A stretch of DNA of 64,000 nucleotides, from contig NW_020170385.1 in NCBI RefSeq assembly GCF_000524195.1, positions 691,585 to 755,584 on the forward strand, read 5' to 3'. The stretch's first letter is position 1, and every line of letters starts with the position of its first letter. This DNA comes from Echinococcus granulosus (taxonomy: Eukaryota; Platyhelminthes; Cestoda; Cyclophyllidea; Taeniidae). Under the pieces are notes generated by a model. It made no database searches. It worked only from the letters and a program-made list of their open reading frames with translations, and had not been told where the DNA came from. Positions 27,623 through 38,662 of this stretch are shown piece after piece. A program made the position numbers and the translations under genes.

Positions 27623-30600
27623 TCAGTAATCGATTTCAAAGGATCTTTTCCTGTGCTTTCGGTGCAGTGAGCTTTTTACAAGAATTGACTTTGGGATCAT
27701 CAGATTGGAAGAACTGGAGGAGGGAATTATCTCCTTTTGTTTGGAATGGTGATGATGCAGTTCAACGATTTTTTGTGGTGCACGGATACTGCCCAGCTGT
27801 TTTGGAAGACATTCCCCTGACCTTTTGTAAATGGATAGATTTCGTTGCAGTACTGCATTATTCGTTCCTCCACTATCTCTAGCAGTTATCATAAGTGGTT
27901 CACCCAAAATTGTCTGGGCAATTAAAGAGGGTCGATGTTGCTGAATTTGATTATCAGAGTTGAATGAGAGATTGTTGTCGTTGGTCAAATCATCAGAAAA
28001 TACCGAAGCCGGTGTAGTCTCAGCTGTCCCTTCCTGACTTGAAGCGGAGCTGTCTTTACATTTTCGCCCTTCGACAAATCGGGTTCTGTTTAGCGGTATA
28101 GTCGGGCTAGTCTTTCTAAAGCTCGATCGAGAATTTACCGCATAATCTGATGATCCTGATTCAGTACATTCAACGGCTGGACTTTCCGTGAGATCGAACG
28201 AATATTCCTCAAAATCTGCGCCCACCACTGCCTCATCGTCAGACGATGTTGTGGAAGCGCAGCTACTGCAGTAAGGAACATCAAGCGTTATGCTCCGTGT
28301 TCTACGACTTCTCAGTGAAAATTGATTTCGGTGATCAAAACTCATTGAGCTACTTCTCCTATTCAGTAAAGAAGGCATCAACAGTCCGTGAATTGGACAA
28401 AAGGGTGTTGCATTTCTACTTATTCTTGATGGAAGCGTGCGGTATTGAACCTGTGTTGGACTACTGCTCTGATGGGATCCAAGTGACTTTCTTTGGATGC
28501 GAGGGGCAGGTCCCGTATGGTAACTAGATGTGTCAGTCCTATTTCTGACGGCACGAAGAGAGGTAGCGGACTTCGATTTAGCAATATGTCGGGGCGTCTG
28601 CGTGAATGAGGAAGCAGTTCTCCTAGTAATGTTTCGTGAAGCAACGCTCACGGGACTGCCGTGAATTGGACATGCATCGAAAATTGATGTTCGTACCATT
28701 TGTTCATTTGAATTATTTTGCAATCTCGTATTGACCCCATGAATAGGACACGGTCCAGAAACTAAAAATGGGTTGTTGGCCGATGGAATGGTGGCACTAC
28801 TTGCTGCGTCTGTTATTTGATCAAATAAGCGGCTAGGAAGTGATACGGCACCGTAACCCTCCGAAATTGGCTGATAGCACAAATCAGTACAATTAGCATT
28901 CGTTGAGATGTTGGAAGTACTCGGGAATTCGGTGGCAACTAACGCGGTGGAGTGAGAAGACATTGATTGCTTATTTGGAGTCGAAGAAACTGGTCGTGTC
29001 AGAGCCGCAGTTGTCGTTGTGGCAGTTGTTAAAGAGACTAATTTGGGAGATGAAACGCAGAAGGTAGTGTTAGTCGCCAAACTGGTGGGCACAATATATT
29101 TCGTAGTGACTAGCTTTGTTGATATTAAGTGGTTTTTCTCAGCCGTTTTAGCATTAATGCCATCCACCGCCCTGGAGTTACTGCCGGTAGTCGATGGATT
29201 TTTTATTGGGACGGGTGAATCTGGTGGATCGTTGGCGACACGAGTGCCTATCAGTTCTCGAGCATCCTCACCTGAATTCGACATGCCCATACTGTGGGTA
29301 CTGTTCTTCTGCAGTGGCGTAGCACAACTTGAGATAGCTGATAGTTTTTTCGATCCAAGTCTACCCCAATAACAGAAAACAGTAAGTGTAATGGCAGCAA
29401 GGAGGACAAATACGATTGCAATACCTATCGCCACGTATACAAGAATCTGCCTCTGGGCCTCATCCATTCCTGAAGCGACTCCAGATACAGAAATCTGCTG
29501 GACAGTCACATTGATGGAAGCTTTTTGTAAGATACCGCCATCATCTAGACCACATTCCCATATCCCCCCATCCTCGTATCTTACCCGGGTGATATTTAAA
29601 TACGCTATGAAATCCAGAGAAATGGACTGCGAGATGACGTAATTGGGGGAAGGAGTCACCAGTGGTAAATGGTCTTTGAACCATTGAACGTTCTTCCTAA
29701 CTTCAAAGTAACCTTGACACGAAAGAGAAAGGTTAGATCCGAGAACAGCGGAAATCTGCTTCTGCTTGGTGTCGATCCACTGCTTGCAAATGAATTCCTC
29801 CGGCTCAATGGCACCCCTCCCAGAAGGGCTGAAAATTAAACGCCGCTTTACAACGTAGGGGGATTTGCAGGTAGGGGTAATAGTATTAGTTGTTCCGAAT
29901 TTTGTCTTTTGATCGTAGGAAAGTTGCATTGACGGAAGAGTATCGGAGAGATACCATTCTCGAAGCCATCGAAGATTGCAATCACAGTGCCAAGGATTGC
30001 CACCAAGTTGGAGCTCTCGAAGTCTTTCCATTCGATGGAAAACGGGTCGGAAATCACTAGAAAGTGTCTCTAATCTGCAGAAGGACAAATCCAATATTTG
30101 AAGATTACGCAGAACAGCAAAAGTAGACGCTTCTAAGCTTAATGGAAATTCGTCCTTTACATGACTTAGCCGAAGTTCAAAAAGGGATTTGCCTAAAGAA
30201 CTGGGAAAAAAGTTGGGGGGAATTCGTCCTAGAGGATTCTCTGATAGATCCAAAATTTCGAGTGCGGGTAAATGATAGAATGTTGCCGGGAGTAGGCCGC
30301 TTTCATCCAGTCGAAGGGAATTGTTGCGCAAACTCAAAATCCGAAGACGATTCAAGCCTTCAAATACATCTGAATGTACATGTTCCAGCTGACATGAATC
30401 CAGGTAAAATTCCTCAAGATATACGAGTCTTTGTAATTCCCTATCATCCAAGCGTCTGATTAATTGCTGGGTCACGCGCAGATTTATGAGTAAATTAGGC
30501 AAATCCGCGGGTAATTTTGTCAAAAGTGAAGTATCAGAATCACAAACAGCTTTTTTCCAGTGCAGATCCGGCTGAATGGCGATTACAGTACAGCCACGAA

Positions 30601-30664
30601 CAGCATTAGCTGTTCGCGTCAATAAAAGCAAGGAGACCACTAGACCCCCGATTTTCATCGGCAT
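27623..30664 (-). CDS. LRR-Ig transmembrane receptor with long cytoplasmic tail
   Basis: One uninterrupted frame of 1013 residues; no intron is needed. A second Met lies two codons after the first. The order is: signal peptide at 1-21; cysteine-containing N-terminal cap; about six leucine-rich repeats to residue ~215 (for example LEILDLSENPL, LQILDLSFCRL); LRR C-terminal cap with NPWHCDCNLRWL; one Ig-like domain with the CxG, W and YEDGGIWEC signature; a transmembrane helix (VYVAIGIAIVFVLLAAITL); and a Ser/Thr-rich tail of about 570 residues. The architecture matches the LRRIG class (kekkon, LINGO and AMIGO-like), which are neuronal or growth-factor co-receptors at the cell surface. The tail carries three CPIHG pentapeptides near residues 637, 664 and 755, a histidine run near the C terminus and a basic end. 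A 3-kb gene without introns is unusual beside its split neighbours. Architecture is certain; ligand and orthology are unknown. Confidence 0.9.
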   Translation of the reverse strand: MPMKIGGLVVSLLLLTRTANAVRGCTVIAIQPDLHWKKAVCDSDTSLLTKLPADLPNLLINLRVTQQLIRRLDDRELQRLVYLEEFYLDSCQLEHVHSDVFEGLNRLRILSLRNNSLRLDESGLLPATFYHLPALEILDLSENPLGRIPPNFFPSSLGKSLFELRLSHVKDEFPLSLEASTFAVLRNLQILDLSFCRLETLSSDFRPVFHRMERLRELQLGGNPWHCDCNLRWLREWYLSDTLPSMQLSYDQKTKFGTTNTITPTCKSPYVVKRRLIFSPSGRGAIEPEEFICKQWIDTKQKQISAVLGSNLSLSCQGYFEVRKNVQWFKDHLPLVTPSPNYVISQSISLDFIAYLNITRVRYEDGGIWECGLDDGGILQKASINVTVQQISVSGVASGMDEAQRQILVYVAIGIAIVFVLLAAITLTVFCYWGRLGSKKLSAISSCATPLQKNSTHSMGMSNSGEDARELIGTRVANDPPDSPVPIKNPSTTGSNSRAVDGINAKTAEKNHLISTKLVTTKYIVPTSLATNTTFCVSSPKLVSLTTATTTTAALTRPVSSTPNKQSMSSHSTALVATEFPSTSNISTNANCTDLCYQPISEGYGAVSLPSRLFDQITDAASSATIPSANNPFLVSGPCPIHGVNTRLQNNSNEQMVRTSIFDACPIHGSPVSVASRNITRRTASSFTQTPRHIAKSKSATSLRAVRNRTDTSSYHTGPAPRIQRKSLGSHQSSSPTQVQYRTLPSRISRNATPFCPIHGLLMPSLLNRRSSSMSFDHRNQFSLRSRRTRSITLDVPYCSSCASTTSSDDEAVVGADFEEYSFDLTESPAVECTESGSSDYAVNSRSSFRKTSPTIPLNRTRFVEGRKCKDSSASSQEGTAETTPASVFSDDLTNDNNLSFNSDNQIQQHRPSLIAQTILGEPLMITARDSGGTNNAVLQRNLSIYKRSGECLPKQLGSIRAPQKIVELHHHHSKQKEIIPSSSSSNLMIPKSILVKSSLHRKHRKRSFEIDY

Positions 30665-31350
30665 TAGACGAGAATATATCTCTCAATTTTTTGGTTACTC
30701 CATGCTTTTCACACTTGGAAATATGTACAAGAATCACTCCTCGCACACCCGATTCGCAAATGAGATGAAGGTAGAAATGGTAATAAGAAAAAGGAGAAAA
30801 TTGAATAAAGCCACCAACTACCCATCAATTACGGTCCGGAACGCGCATGTGTGCAAACACGAACAGGCCATTGTAGCAGTGGGCGAAATCATAGTAGCCA
30901 ATGGGCTTTACAGTCCCTCTCAGTGGCCTAGCGCGCGCACGAAGCATACCGTGAGAGAGCTTCGACGTCGGGCCACGACCGATGCGTATGCGCACGCGCA
31001 TGCGAATATGGTGTGTGCAGGTACGTAAGGCAGACAGGTCGTGAGGCACGGACAGGCTCTGAGGTGGATCGCTTGCCAATTTGGGATTGCCCAAGCAAGC
31101 TCACAAGCTTTGTCCCACGTGCGTTGCTGTAATCGGTTTGCGCATCTCGCTTCGTACGCGTTTCCTTTGGTCCGATTGGACGACCCACCGCATTATTGAT
31201 CGACCTACACTATGATGGGTATCTCCACACCCGCGCAACAAGTCGGGCTTTCCCCTTTTGACCTCCTTATGCGTTTGGTCCAGCTGGATAACGGTTCAAG
31301 CACAGATTAGTTCACACCAAGGTGCACCGAATGAAGTTTATGCTGATCAA
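30665..31350 (-). promoter_or_regulatory. CpG-richer upstream region of the LRR-Ig gene
   Basis: The sequence just upstream of the receptor start is clearly richer in CG dinucleotides than the surrounding AT-rich DNA. One part (about 30930-31010) is an alternating purine-pyrimidine stretch with repeated gcgc/cgcatgcg words. This suggests a promoter or 5' UTR region. ORFs of 80-150 codons here on both strands overlap each other and show no family resemblance. No TATA box was assigned. Confidence 0.4.
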
Positions 31351-34300
31351 AACAACGAAATATATTCTAGTTCTGCGCTGGCCTATTTGGTGTTTTTGTC
31401 TAGTATTTTATGAATAGCTTCTAGAACGACAAAAAACACTTATTTTGTGTTTGCTTACTTTCCACTTCAGAGTCCGTTATTTCGGAATTCACTCACAGCA
31501 CTAGGCAAACGAACATTTGAACTTAGGCTATGATGTGCTGCTATCTATCCACCTGGGCCACCCTAATCAATGCTACTTATTTACTAACTCAAGTTGTACT
31601 AGGGAAGTACATGATCACTGGGATGGAAGTGACGATAATGATAACAGATGTTAGTATTTTCATCTCTGCTCTACTATTCCTGCAGTGCTAAACTGTATTT
31701 AGTTAAATGAGGATGATTCCGACTATTTTGAATTGGTATTACCTCAAGCTCTCTCATTTAATTCAATTTATTGGAATATGTCAATGCGTCTTCGCATCCA
31801 AACATGGCATTTTGTTTGCAAAAAGTTAAATTTTGCTTTTGCCCTTACTTAAATGCGCACCCAATCAGAATGTAATGGATCGTCCTGTATTCACAATCCA
31901 CTGCAATGATTGCTGGTTAACAGGGCACTTAATAGCTAAACTTGGCCATTTTTAACACCAAATGCACAAAGTAAGCAATAAAGACTAAATTATCTCTCAT
32001 TTGAACCGCATTTTCACCATTATTAAATGATTAGAAATGTGACGTTTAAAACGACATTTAATGGAGTTTCCCTAGAAAGAAACCAGTTAGAAAAGAATGG
32101 ACGAAGCTAGCGTGTATTTGTGCAAAAGTATTTGAGGAGGTAAAGACATTAGATTGCTGTTCATTAACTGTTCGAAAGATAAATCGGATTGACTTTGATT
32201 TCTTTGGACGTGGAGCCAAGCGTCATAGAAGTCAACTGAGACTATTTTGAATAGTTTATCCCTTACAAAGTGTAGATACGCTATCCTTAAGTCACAATAA
32301 TTTAAAAAAATTCTTTGTTATTCAGGCTTTTTTCTGCCATCATCTGATTCGCACTACTAACGTTCAATTTTAGTATGGTTTAGTAAAACAGAATGTAAGT
32401 GTTCTGCTTAGCGAAACTTACATAATCCTGATAAAACTCTGTTTCCTGCTTCATTTAATAATTGAAGACTTATTACAAAGCTACTTATTGGAGAAAAATT
32501 TGAGAGTTCTAAAAACATTCTTCCCTCTAAATTATCGAACCGAAACAGCTGCAGCAACTAATCTCAGAATACCTGCACTGGTAAAGTGGTAACGGGAAAG
32601 AGCACCATTGAAAATGTTTCACCCTTTCTTCACACGCGTGTAATCACAGTGGTGAAATTTATTTCATAATTCTGTTCACATGATGGGTAGTGCCATTTAA
32701 GGCAGTTTGGAAGTTTCATGGTTCCAAACGTAAAAAATCAAAGACCAACAAATCGAAAATAGCTTACGCATAAAAGTGTCAATTGTAGAAAGAGATGAAT
32801 AGTGATTTAAAAGTGGAAGTGGTGGTAGAAGTAGTGAATGTTTCGAAACTGAACACCACTAGTAAAATTATGGTTAGATATGTTCCATCTCTTATGTAAA
32901 ATTCGCCCTAATTGTAGGTACCTAACAGATTCTGAAGGCTGTAAAACCTAGTGGCAGTAAGGAAGGGCTGCATTCAAGATAAAAAAAGTACCAACTCGAA
33001 AGTCTATACTCAACACTATATAGGGATATATTCTCACTTAACTTTGTGATGTTGTCAACCGCTTTATTCGGTAAGTTTAATTGAACCGTTTTTAAACCGG
33101 TTTGTTTCATCCACAAAGCTTTGCTTTCTTGCTTCATCCACTTTTCATTCTTTTATAAAATATCACAGTCATTTCAGTTGGACAAGTAAGCGTAAGGAAT
33201 AAAAAGGACGTTTGAAAATCTTTAATTTATCATGTGACACAAGCACGGTAAAACCAAGTATAGTTTCCTGAAATTTTTGATTTTATGCTTTATATTGAAT
33301 AATTCAAATCATTATTTATTATCCTAATTTCCCCAATATAACTTTTTGATTGGGAGAAGTTAAAGCAAACAAATCAAAGCAATTTATTTTTATGCATATT
33401 ATACTTTTAACCATTGAGCCTACCTGCATTATAATCTTCGCCGCGTTTCTGTTACTTTAAGTTTCGCGTTCTAAACTCCTGGTTAAAAGTGCAAAACAGG
33501 TGGCTGAGCCATTACTCTTAGAATAATGGTGAATCGCTAAAACTTGATCCTAGCTTATCTTTAAAAAGAAGCTAATTTCGTTGTGCTTGGATTTTTTTTG
33601 CCTAAAAATTGGATTCTGTTTTCTTTTTCAGTGTCTTTTTAACATTCCATTTACCGCTTACTTTTATTTCCCCTTTGACAGATGTCAAGCAGAACAAGGA
33701 AACTAGTTCTTATGGTCAACGCCAATCCAAGTTAGCACTGGCCTTTTCATGATTGGTTCACACCCATGCCACCTTTGTTTTTTTTTTGTGAACTATTTCT
33801 ATTTTTAAATGCTTTAAACTTACTACTTCGTTTATTAACCTAATGGTTGGCAATCCATGGTAATTTTCAAATATATTGAAAGCAAGGGTATTTTTCCGAT
33901 GGGGAATATGTGTATGTGATTCCTGAGTGTTAACGACTAAGTACGTAGGCTTCTCTAGTAAAAGTACACTCTTTGGATTTATTATGGTGTTGCACTTAAC
34001 GCCTGAAAATTATTCATATTTGACCCATAGTGCTGATATTTTCATACTAAATGGTGGATCACAGATCAACGCCTGAGTAATTTACTACATAAAGTTTTCA
34101 TCTTGATTTGATGCAAATCGAATCGGATAGGACCTTACAACATGTCATCATTAACGGTTAAATATCTTAATTAACCTGCTGTGAATTCAGCTGCCCCGTA
34201 GTAGTGTAAGCAGTCCCAAAAGGCAGCTATAACGGTGAAAGTCCCAGGCATTTACGGTACCCATCTCAGGACTGGTTTTCAAGTGTTGAGGTGCACTGCA

Positions 34301-36509
34301 GGCACACATTTTGGTTCTGAATTTACAAGACAAAATGCTAACTTGAATGAAAATGATGTGTCTTTTACAAAGTGTTAAAAATGGATTTAGTGGGTGGTTT
34401 TCAACCCACCCATATGATTAAATGTCAGAATTAAGGTATGCAATTCGTGTCAGCACTGTGAAAAACCTTAAAAGATACAGCGTGAGCTTGGCTGAGTCAC
34501 CGCTAAAATATCTGATTTCCCTTGTCTTGTTACCTATGCAAGCAACTGTGCCAAGATTGTGTCATGCAAACACTTTTGAGACATTCCGATTTCAAAAATT
34601 GTGGTGCTCAAAATCAGGTTTTGCCTAGGATTTTGGGTCTTTTTATTAAATGGAGAAATCATAGAGACTTTTGCTCTCTATCACCATAGTATTGTTAATA
34701 AAACGGTGTTTTGGCATAATTGTTCCCTCATGTGATGAGTTTACGATACATTTACGATACAAATACCAGAAAATGATTTGTAGAATAGTGTGTTAATGAG
34801 TTAACAGTCGCATGGCTCCCACGTAGGATTACAATTTATTTCAACTTTCAACACAGACCTACATGTAACCGTATAATTCTGGATGCAAAGAGATATTTAT
34901 CCCGTAAAAAGCAATCTTCCCCAGCACTTTATGAGCATTCTAAAGTTAGGCAAGAACCTTTTTGAATGCAACAGAACCATGTAAATATTGCGAAAACCTC
35001 GAGAATAAGACGGTCGTTTTCGCGGTTTCATCTGTGCGATTCAACATTGTTCACCTGTTTTGCCTCGGCTGAATAATCAGGTACTTTTGCTTTGCAATAA
35101 CGTATCCACCTACAATGTTCTCGAAACTTGTGAATTCTAATTACATAATTAGCTGGCAAGCACCATTCTTTCTCCTTGATCAAAATCGCCAAAAGGAATC
35201 ATTCAGGAGTTCGATATTTCCACAAAGGTAAGTTGCACCGCTTCCCGACTTTACGAAGGACGGTGACGAATGTGAATAGCTCTCTCCGAATTGCAACGCC
35301 CTTGTTACTTTGCATTAGAGAGTTTAAACCTCATCGTTATACTTTAAAGTTGAGAGGTATTGCCTAGTTGCATGTAATTCGCTTACCACACGTGTTAAAT
35401 GGGTGTTCAAACATTCCACATTTAATCGATCCAAATGGACAGGAACCCTCTAGCCGAGCTTGTTGGTGGAGGAAAGGTTTGTCGCTGCAAATAAAGTTTT
35501 AACAACTGTTTACTTACAGCGAACTAAATATAATCCATGCTTTTTCGATGTTTTAGTGATTGATGACATTTATGAGAGGGGCATGAATTTTTTATTTATA
35601 AAAGCTAGGAACATAAGGCTTTATTCCTATTGGTTAATGTGCGAATTTTGTAGACTTTATCTATTGTGTTTCATTACTTCTATTAGTTTTTCCTTTTACC
35701 TATTTTTTATTTTTGTGGTCTTCTCTTTTTTTACATTGTGCACTCGAATCTCACTGATGAAATGAATACCTAAAATTCCACAATTTCAAGCGCTGCTTAG
35801 TTAGTCAGTTGGCAAGATGTCTATATTCCTGCTTTGAATAATGGATCTACAAAATGCGCTCTATAGAATCTTAAAAATCAGTTAAAAATTTTTCCGTGGT
35901 AATAAGTCCTTACTAATTTGCCCCCCAATACATTCTGTTACTTTAACATTACATGTGTAACATGTTCTTCACCTTTTATCATCGAGTTCGACCTTAGAAT
36001 ATTTTATATCGAGTTGTGATGCTGACTTGGTTGGGACACGAGTTGCGGCTGACTGGTCATTGATTACAAAATCGAGGCATTGAATGCTTGGGAAAGGTTG
36101 GACAGTCCTACAACAAAGTTTGAATGGATTAAGAATTGTTTAAAGTTCCGTGTGATCCTTTGCACTCTTATTAAACTGTTGACACTGCTACTCTACCTTT
36201 AGTTCAAAATTCTAAATCATTGTGATTCACATATTTTGAAGTACTAGTTTTCGTTTTTTTAGCGCAGATATGAGTGAATTTCGAAATTCCCCTACTATCT
36301 CAAAAGTGGTGTAGAAGCTGCAGTTTTCACGCAAACATAACCTTTACCCGTAATGTGCTCTGTAAGTAGATATGGAAACTTCGGGTTGCTGTGAGGTTAA
36401 CCATTGAAACCACGGAGGGTAGGTCGACTCGGGTCAAATCCACATTTGTTCCAACATCGTATAGAATTTATAGGATAGAAGAGAACAATAACTGGCTCTT
36501 TCTTTACCT
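31351..36509. other. Intergenic, no gene recognised
   Basis: About 5 kb of AT-rich sequence. The ORFs found are short (60-101 codons) and show no recognisable family or splice-compatible chain. The 101-codon frame at 35460-35765 is rich in Phe/Tyr/Leu, as expected from translating T-rich DNA. Confidence 0.5.
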
Positions 36510-37310
36510 TTGCAGGGATCCAATGCACACACATGGATTTGTCAAAATCCAGTTGATTTTATAAATACCCAAATATCAGATTTTTTCACGACTTACTTCA
36601 AAATTCACGTCATAAACTCTTGTTTCTTCCAAGCCTTCAACAAGATGGAATACGGATCCCCTGAGACAAATGAATTGATAAAATTTGCAGAAGACACAAT
36701 GGATATGCTTGGGAAGGAGCCCAGGAATTTCTTATGGACCGTCATTAAACTTTGGGAAGAATATTATCTTAGAGCGGCTAGGAATCTCATGACGAAGTTA
36801 TCGAGTATGCATTTATTCCAATGCACCATAAATTTACTACGGAGAATAACACCGAATGAAGGTATGAGTGAAAATAAGCTTCTCGAGGGCATTGCCAACG
36901 CTTGGTTTGAAACCAATATGCATAACATTATGGAACAGTTAAATGTTCCCTGTAATAATGGATTTAAACACGTTTTTATCGGGGAACAGTTCCTTCAATC
37001 GGTATCAGGATTGCATTGCGGAGGTAGAGCATTTCTTCTTTTCAGCAACAATAAGCTGCATGTGGAAGAGATATTAGCTAAACATAATGCATACAACCTT
37101 GTCTCATTTTCGTTTCGGTGGGACAATGTAAGGAAGAAATTGAACACCATTTTCTTTGGGCTTCCAATCGAATTCGAATTGTTACTTTTCTTTATATGTA
37201 GTGTTCAATCCGTAAATGGCATTTTCAAACTAATGCTGGATCAAAGCGAACTCGCTATTAAATCCTGTAAGGCAAACAGCCGGATACGCACTGTTTATTT
37301 CAAGCTGTAA
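36510..37310 (+). CDS. Uncharacterised open reading frame (up to 266 codons)
   Basis: A 266-codon frame open from 36510, preceded by an intron-like pyrimidine tract and AG (cctttgcag ends at 36516), so it may be a 3' exon. The first ATG giving a plausible protein is at 36645 (MEYGSPETNELIKFAED). The middle part is hydrophilic and amphipathic, with several Trp and Cys residues (KLWEEYYLRAARNLMTKL, FIGEQFLQSVSGLHCGG). A hydrophobic segment follows late in the frame (IEFELLLFFICS). A frame this long is unlikely by chance in DNA this rich in A+T, yet I recognise no family and found no convincing upstream exon. It could be a lineage-specific gene, a partial gene or a decayed transposon domain. Confidence refers to coding potential, not function. 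Confidence 0.45.
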   Translation: MQGSNAHTWICQNPVDFINTQISDFFTTYFKIHVINSCFFQAFNKMEYGSPETNELIKFAEDTMDMLGKEPRNFLWTVIKLWEEYYLRAARNLMTKLSSMHLFQCTINLLRRITPNEGMSENKLLEGIANAWFETNMHNIMEQLNVPCNNGFKHVFIGEQFLQSVSGLHCGGRAFLLFSNNKLHVEEILAKHNAYNLVSFSFRWDNVRKKLNTIFFGLPIEFELLLFFICSVQSVNGIFKLMLDQSELAIKSCKANSRIRTVYFKL

Positions 37311-37730
37311 CTGCAAATGAATTATATGCCCTCATCAATTGGAATGGTAAATGTAATAAAATTATTGCGCTGACTTAATTTCTAACGCAATTATAAGTTA
37401 GATGTTTTATGCCTAATTTCAGACATAAGAAATCAAACAATGTTTTAAATAAAATACTCTAAGAACCAACAATAAGCCAATACATTGAATTTACCTATGC
37501 TGCAAATATCGAAAACATTATCCATTATTCACCTGCCTTAGGGTGTGTTATAGGTTTATTTCTCTCAAAATGCGAAATAATTCCACGTAAACTAATAACT
37601 CCATCACTCGTTTAGGTAGGACACTATCATTTTTATGCGTGACGTGGACATATGTTGAACCACCGCCTATGGGTTCAATTAAAAAAGTTTTCGAAAACTT
37701 TTAGATTACTGGCAACGAGTAAGTGTCAGC
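37311..37730. other. Short intergenic stretch, nothing recognised
   Basis: AT-rich sequence between the uncharacterised frame and an inverted LTR copy. No coding frame or structured repeat was seen. Confidence 0.4.
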
Positions 37731-37910
37731 TGCAGCGCCTCGAGACCTCCCTGAAGTCTAAAGAAGATGTAATTCTCGAAGAGAATATGTATATCACTAA
37801 ACAGCAGAGCTTGGTACCACTGGCACAGCCCGAAGGCCAGCCCACCCGACGAAGGTGCAGTGGCGGAGCGCTTAATGGTTCACTTTACCAAAACCGGTAG
37901 CAAAACAAAC
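37731..37910 (-). repeat. Degenerate solo LTR, reverse orientation
   Basis: Read on the - strand this matches the LTR family at 51465, 52026, 62840 and 63811. It shares the 3' end block gaggtctcgaggcgctgca, the central TGGGCTGGCCTTCGGGC box and the gcggttttggtaaag-like block near the 5' end. Its outer ends are diverged, so the right boundary is approximate and no target duplication was found. An 82-codon ORF on the + strand is an accident of this repeat. Confidence 0.7.
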
Positions 37911-38067
37911 AGCCAACGTATATCACAGCCATGCGATAAGATTGTATCGGAAAACCTCATTCAGACCACGTAACGCACGGCCAAGGTTAAAATTTGATTT
38001 TAAAAGATCAAAGTAACTTCACAATTTTTGAAACAAAGATTAAATCTAAAGCAATTTTAAAAGCAAC

Positions 38068-38270
38068 GTGTTATGCTATCAAGTGATAGGTTCATTGTTT
38101 GCTTAGCGACCGGTTTTGGCAAATTGCCACTTCGTCAATCGTCGTACCTCGCCTGGTGGGCTGGCCTTTGGACCATGCCAGTAGCTTTAATACCTTCTGT
38201 ATGTCTAAAATACATATTCTACCCAAGTATTGTCTCCTTTGGTCTTTAGAGAAGCCTCAGAGTACTGTGA
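38068..38270 (+). repeat. Degenerate solo LTR, forward orientation
   Basis: Contains the family core: cggttttggcaaattgccac, then gggctggcctttggaccatgccagtag, then taccttctgtatgtc. It stands head-to-head with the reverse copy at 37731-37910, about 160 bp away. Both ends are eroded and no target duplication is visible. Confidence 0.7.
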
Positions 38271-38662
38271 CCATGTAACATCGTTACCAAATATTCTTGA
38301 ATCTGTAATCGTTGCGTAAAGGAGGTTGAGAGCCAAGGCAACAAAACTCTTCGGTGTTTAAAATTTCGCTTAAAAATAAAGAAAAATTCACTGGAAGGTT
38401 ACCGTCAGTTCTCCCAGATTTTATATCTAGAGCTTTAGCAATGAAAAGTGGGCTACTTGAATCTTCTTAGTGCGACAACAAATAAACAGAAAAATTATCC
38501 GAATTAGCAATTAAGACATAGGTGATAGTGGCCTCCAAATACTTCATTTTGATAGACGATGATACCTTAGACAATTCGCAATGTATAAGTGCTTCACCCA
38601 GTGTTTGTTTATATGAACCTTTTTATCACTGAATTTTTCGGAGGCTTGTGAGAATAGCTAGG

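Noticed and set aside
27667..30459. Several + strand ORFs of 70-117 codons
   Set aside because: They are antisense shadows of the 1013-codon LRR-Ig receptor gene and have no family features.
30576..31188. ORFs of 86-150 codons around the CpG-rich region
   Set aside because: They overlap in opposite strands and have skewed Arg/His/Ala composition from CG-rich words; likely upstream regulatory or UTR sequence.
37652..37900. An 82-codon + strand frame
   Set aside because: It is the reverse complement of an LTR copy; similar frames appear in other reverse copies (for example 60836-61108 and 61848-62051).
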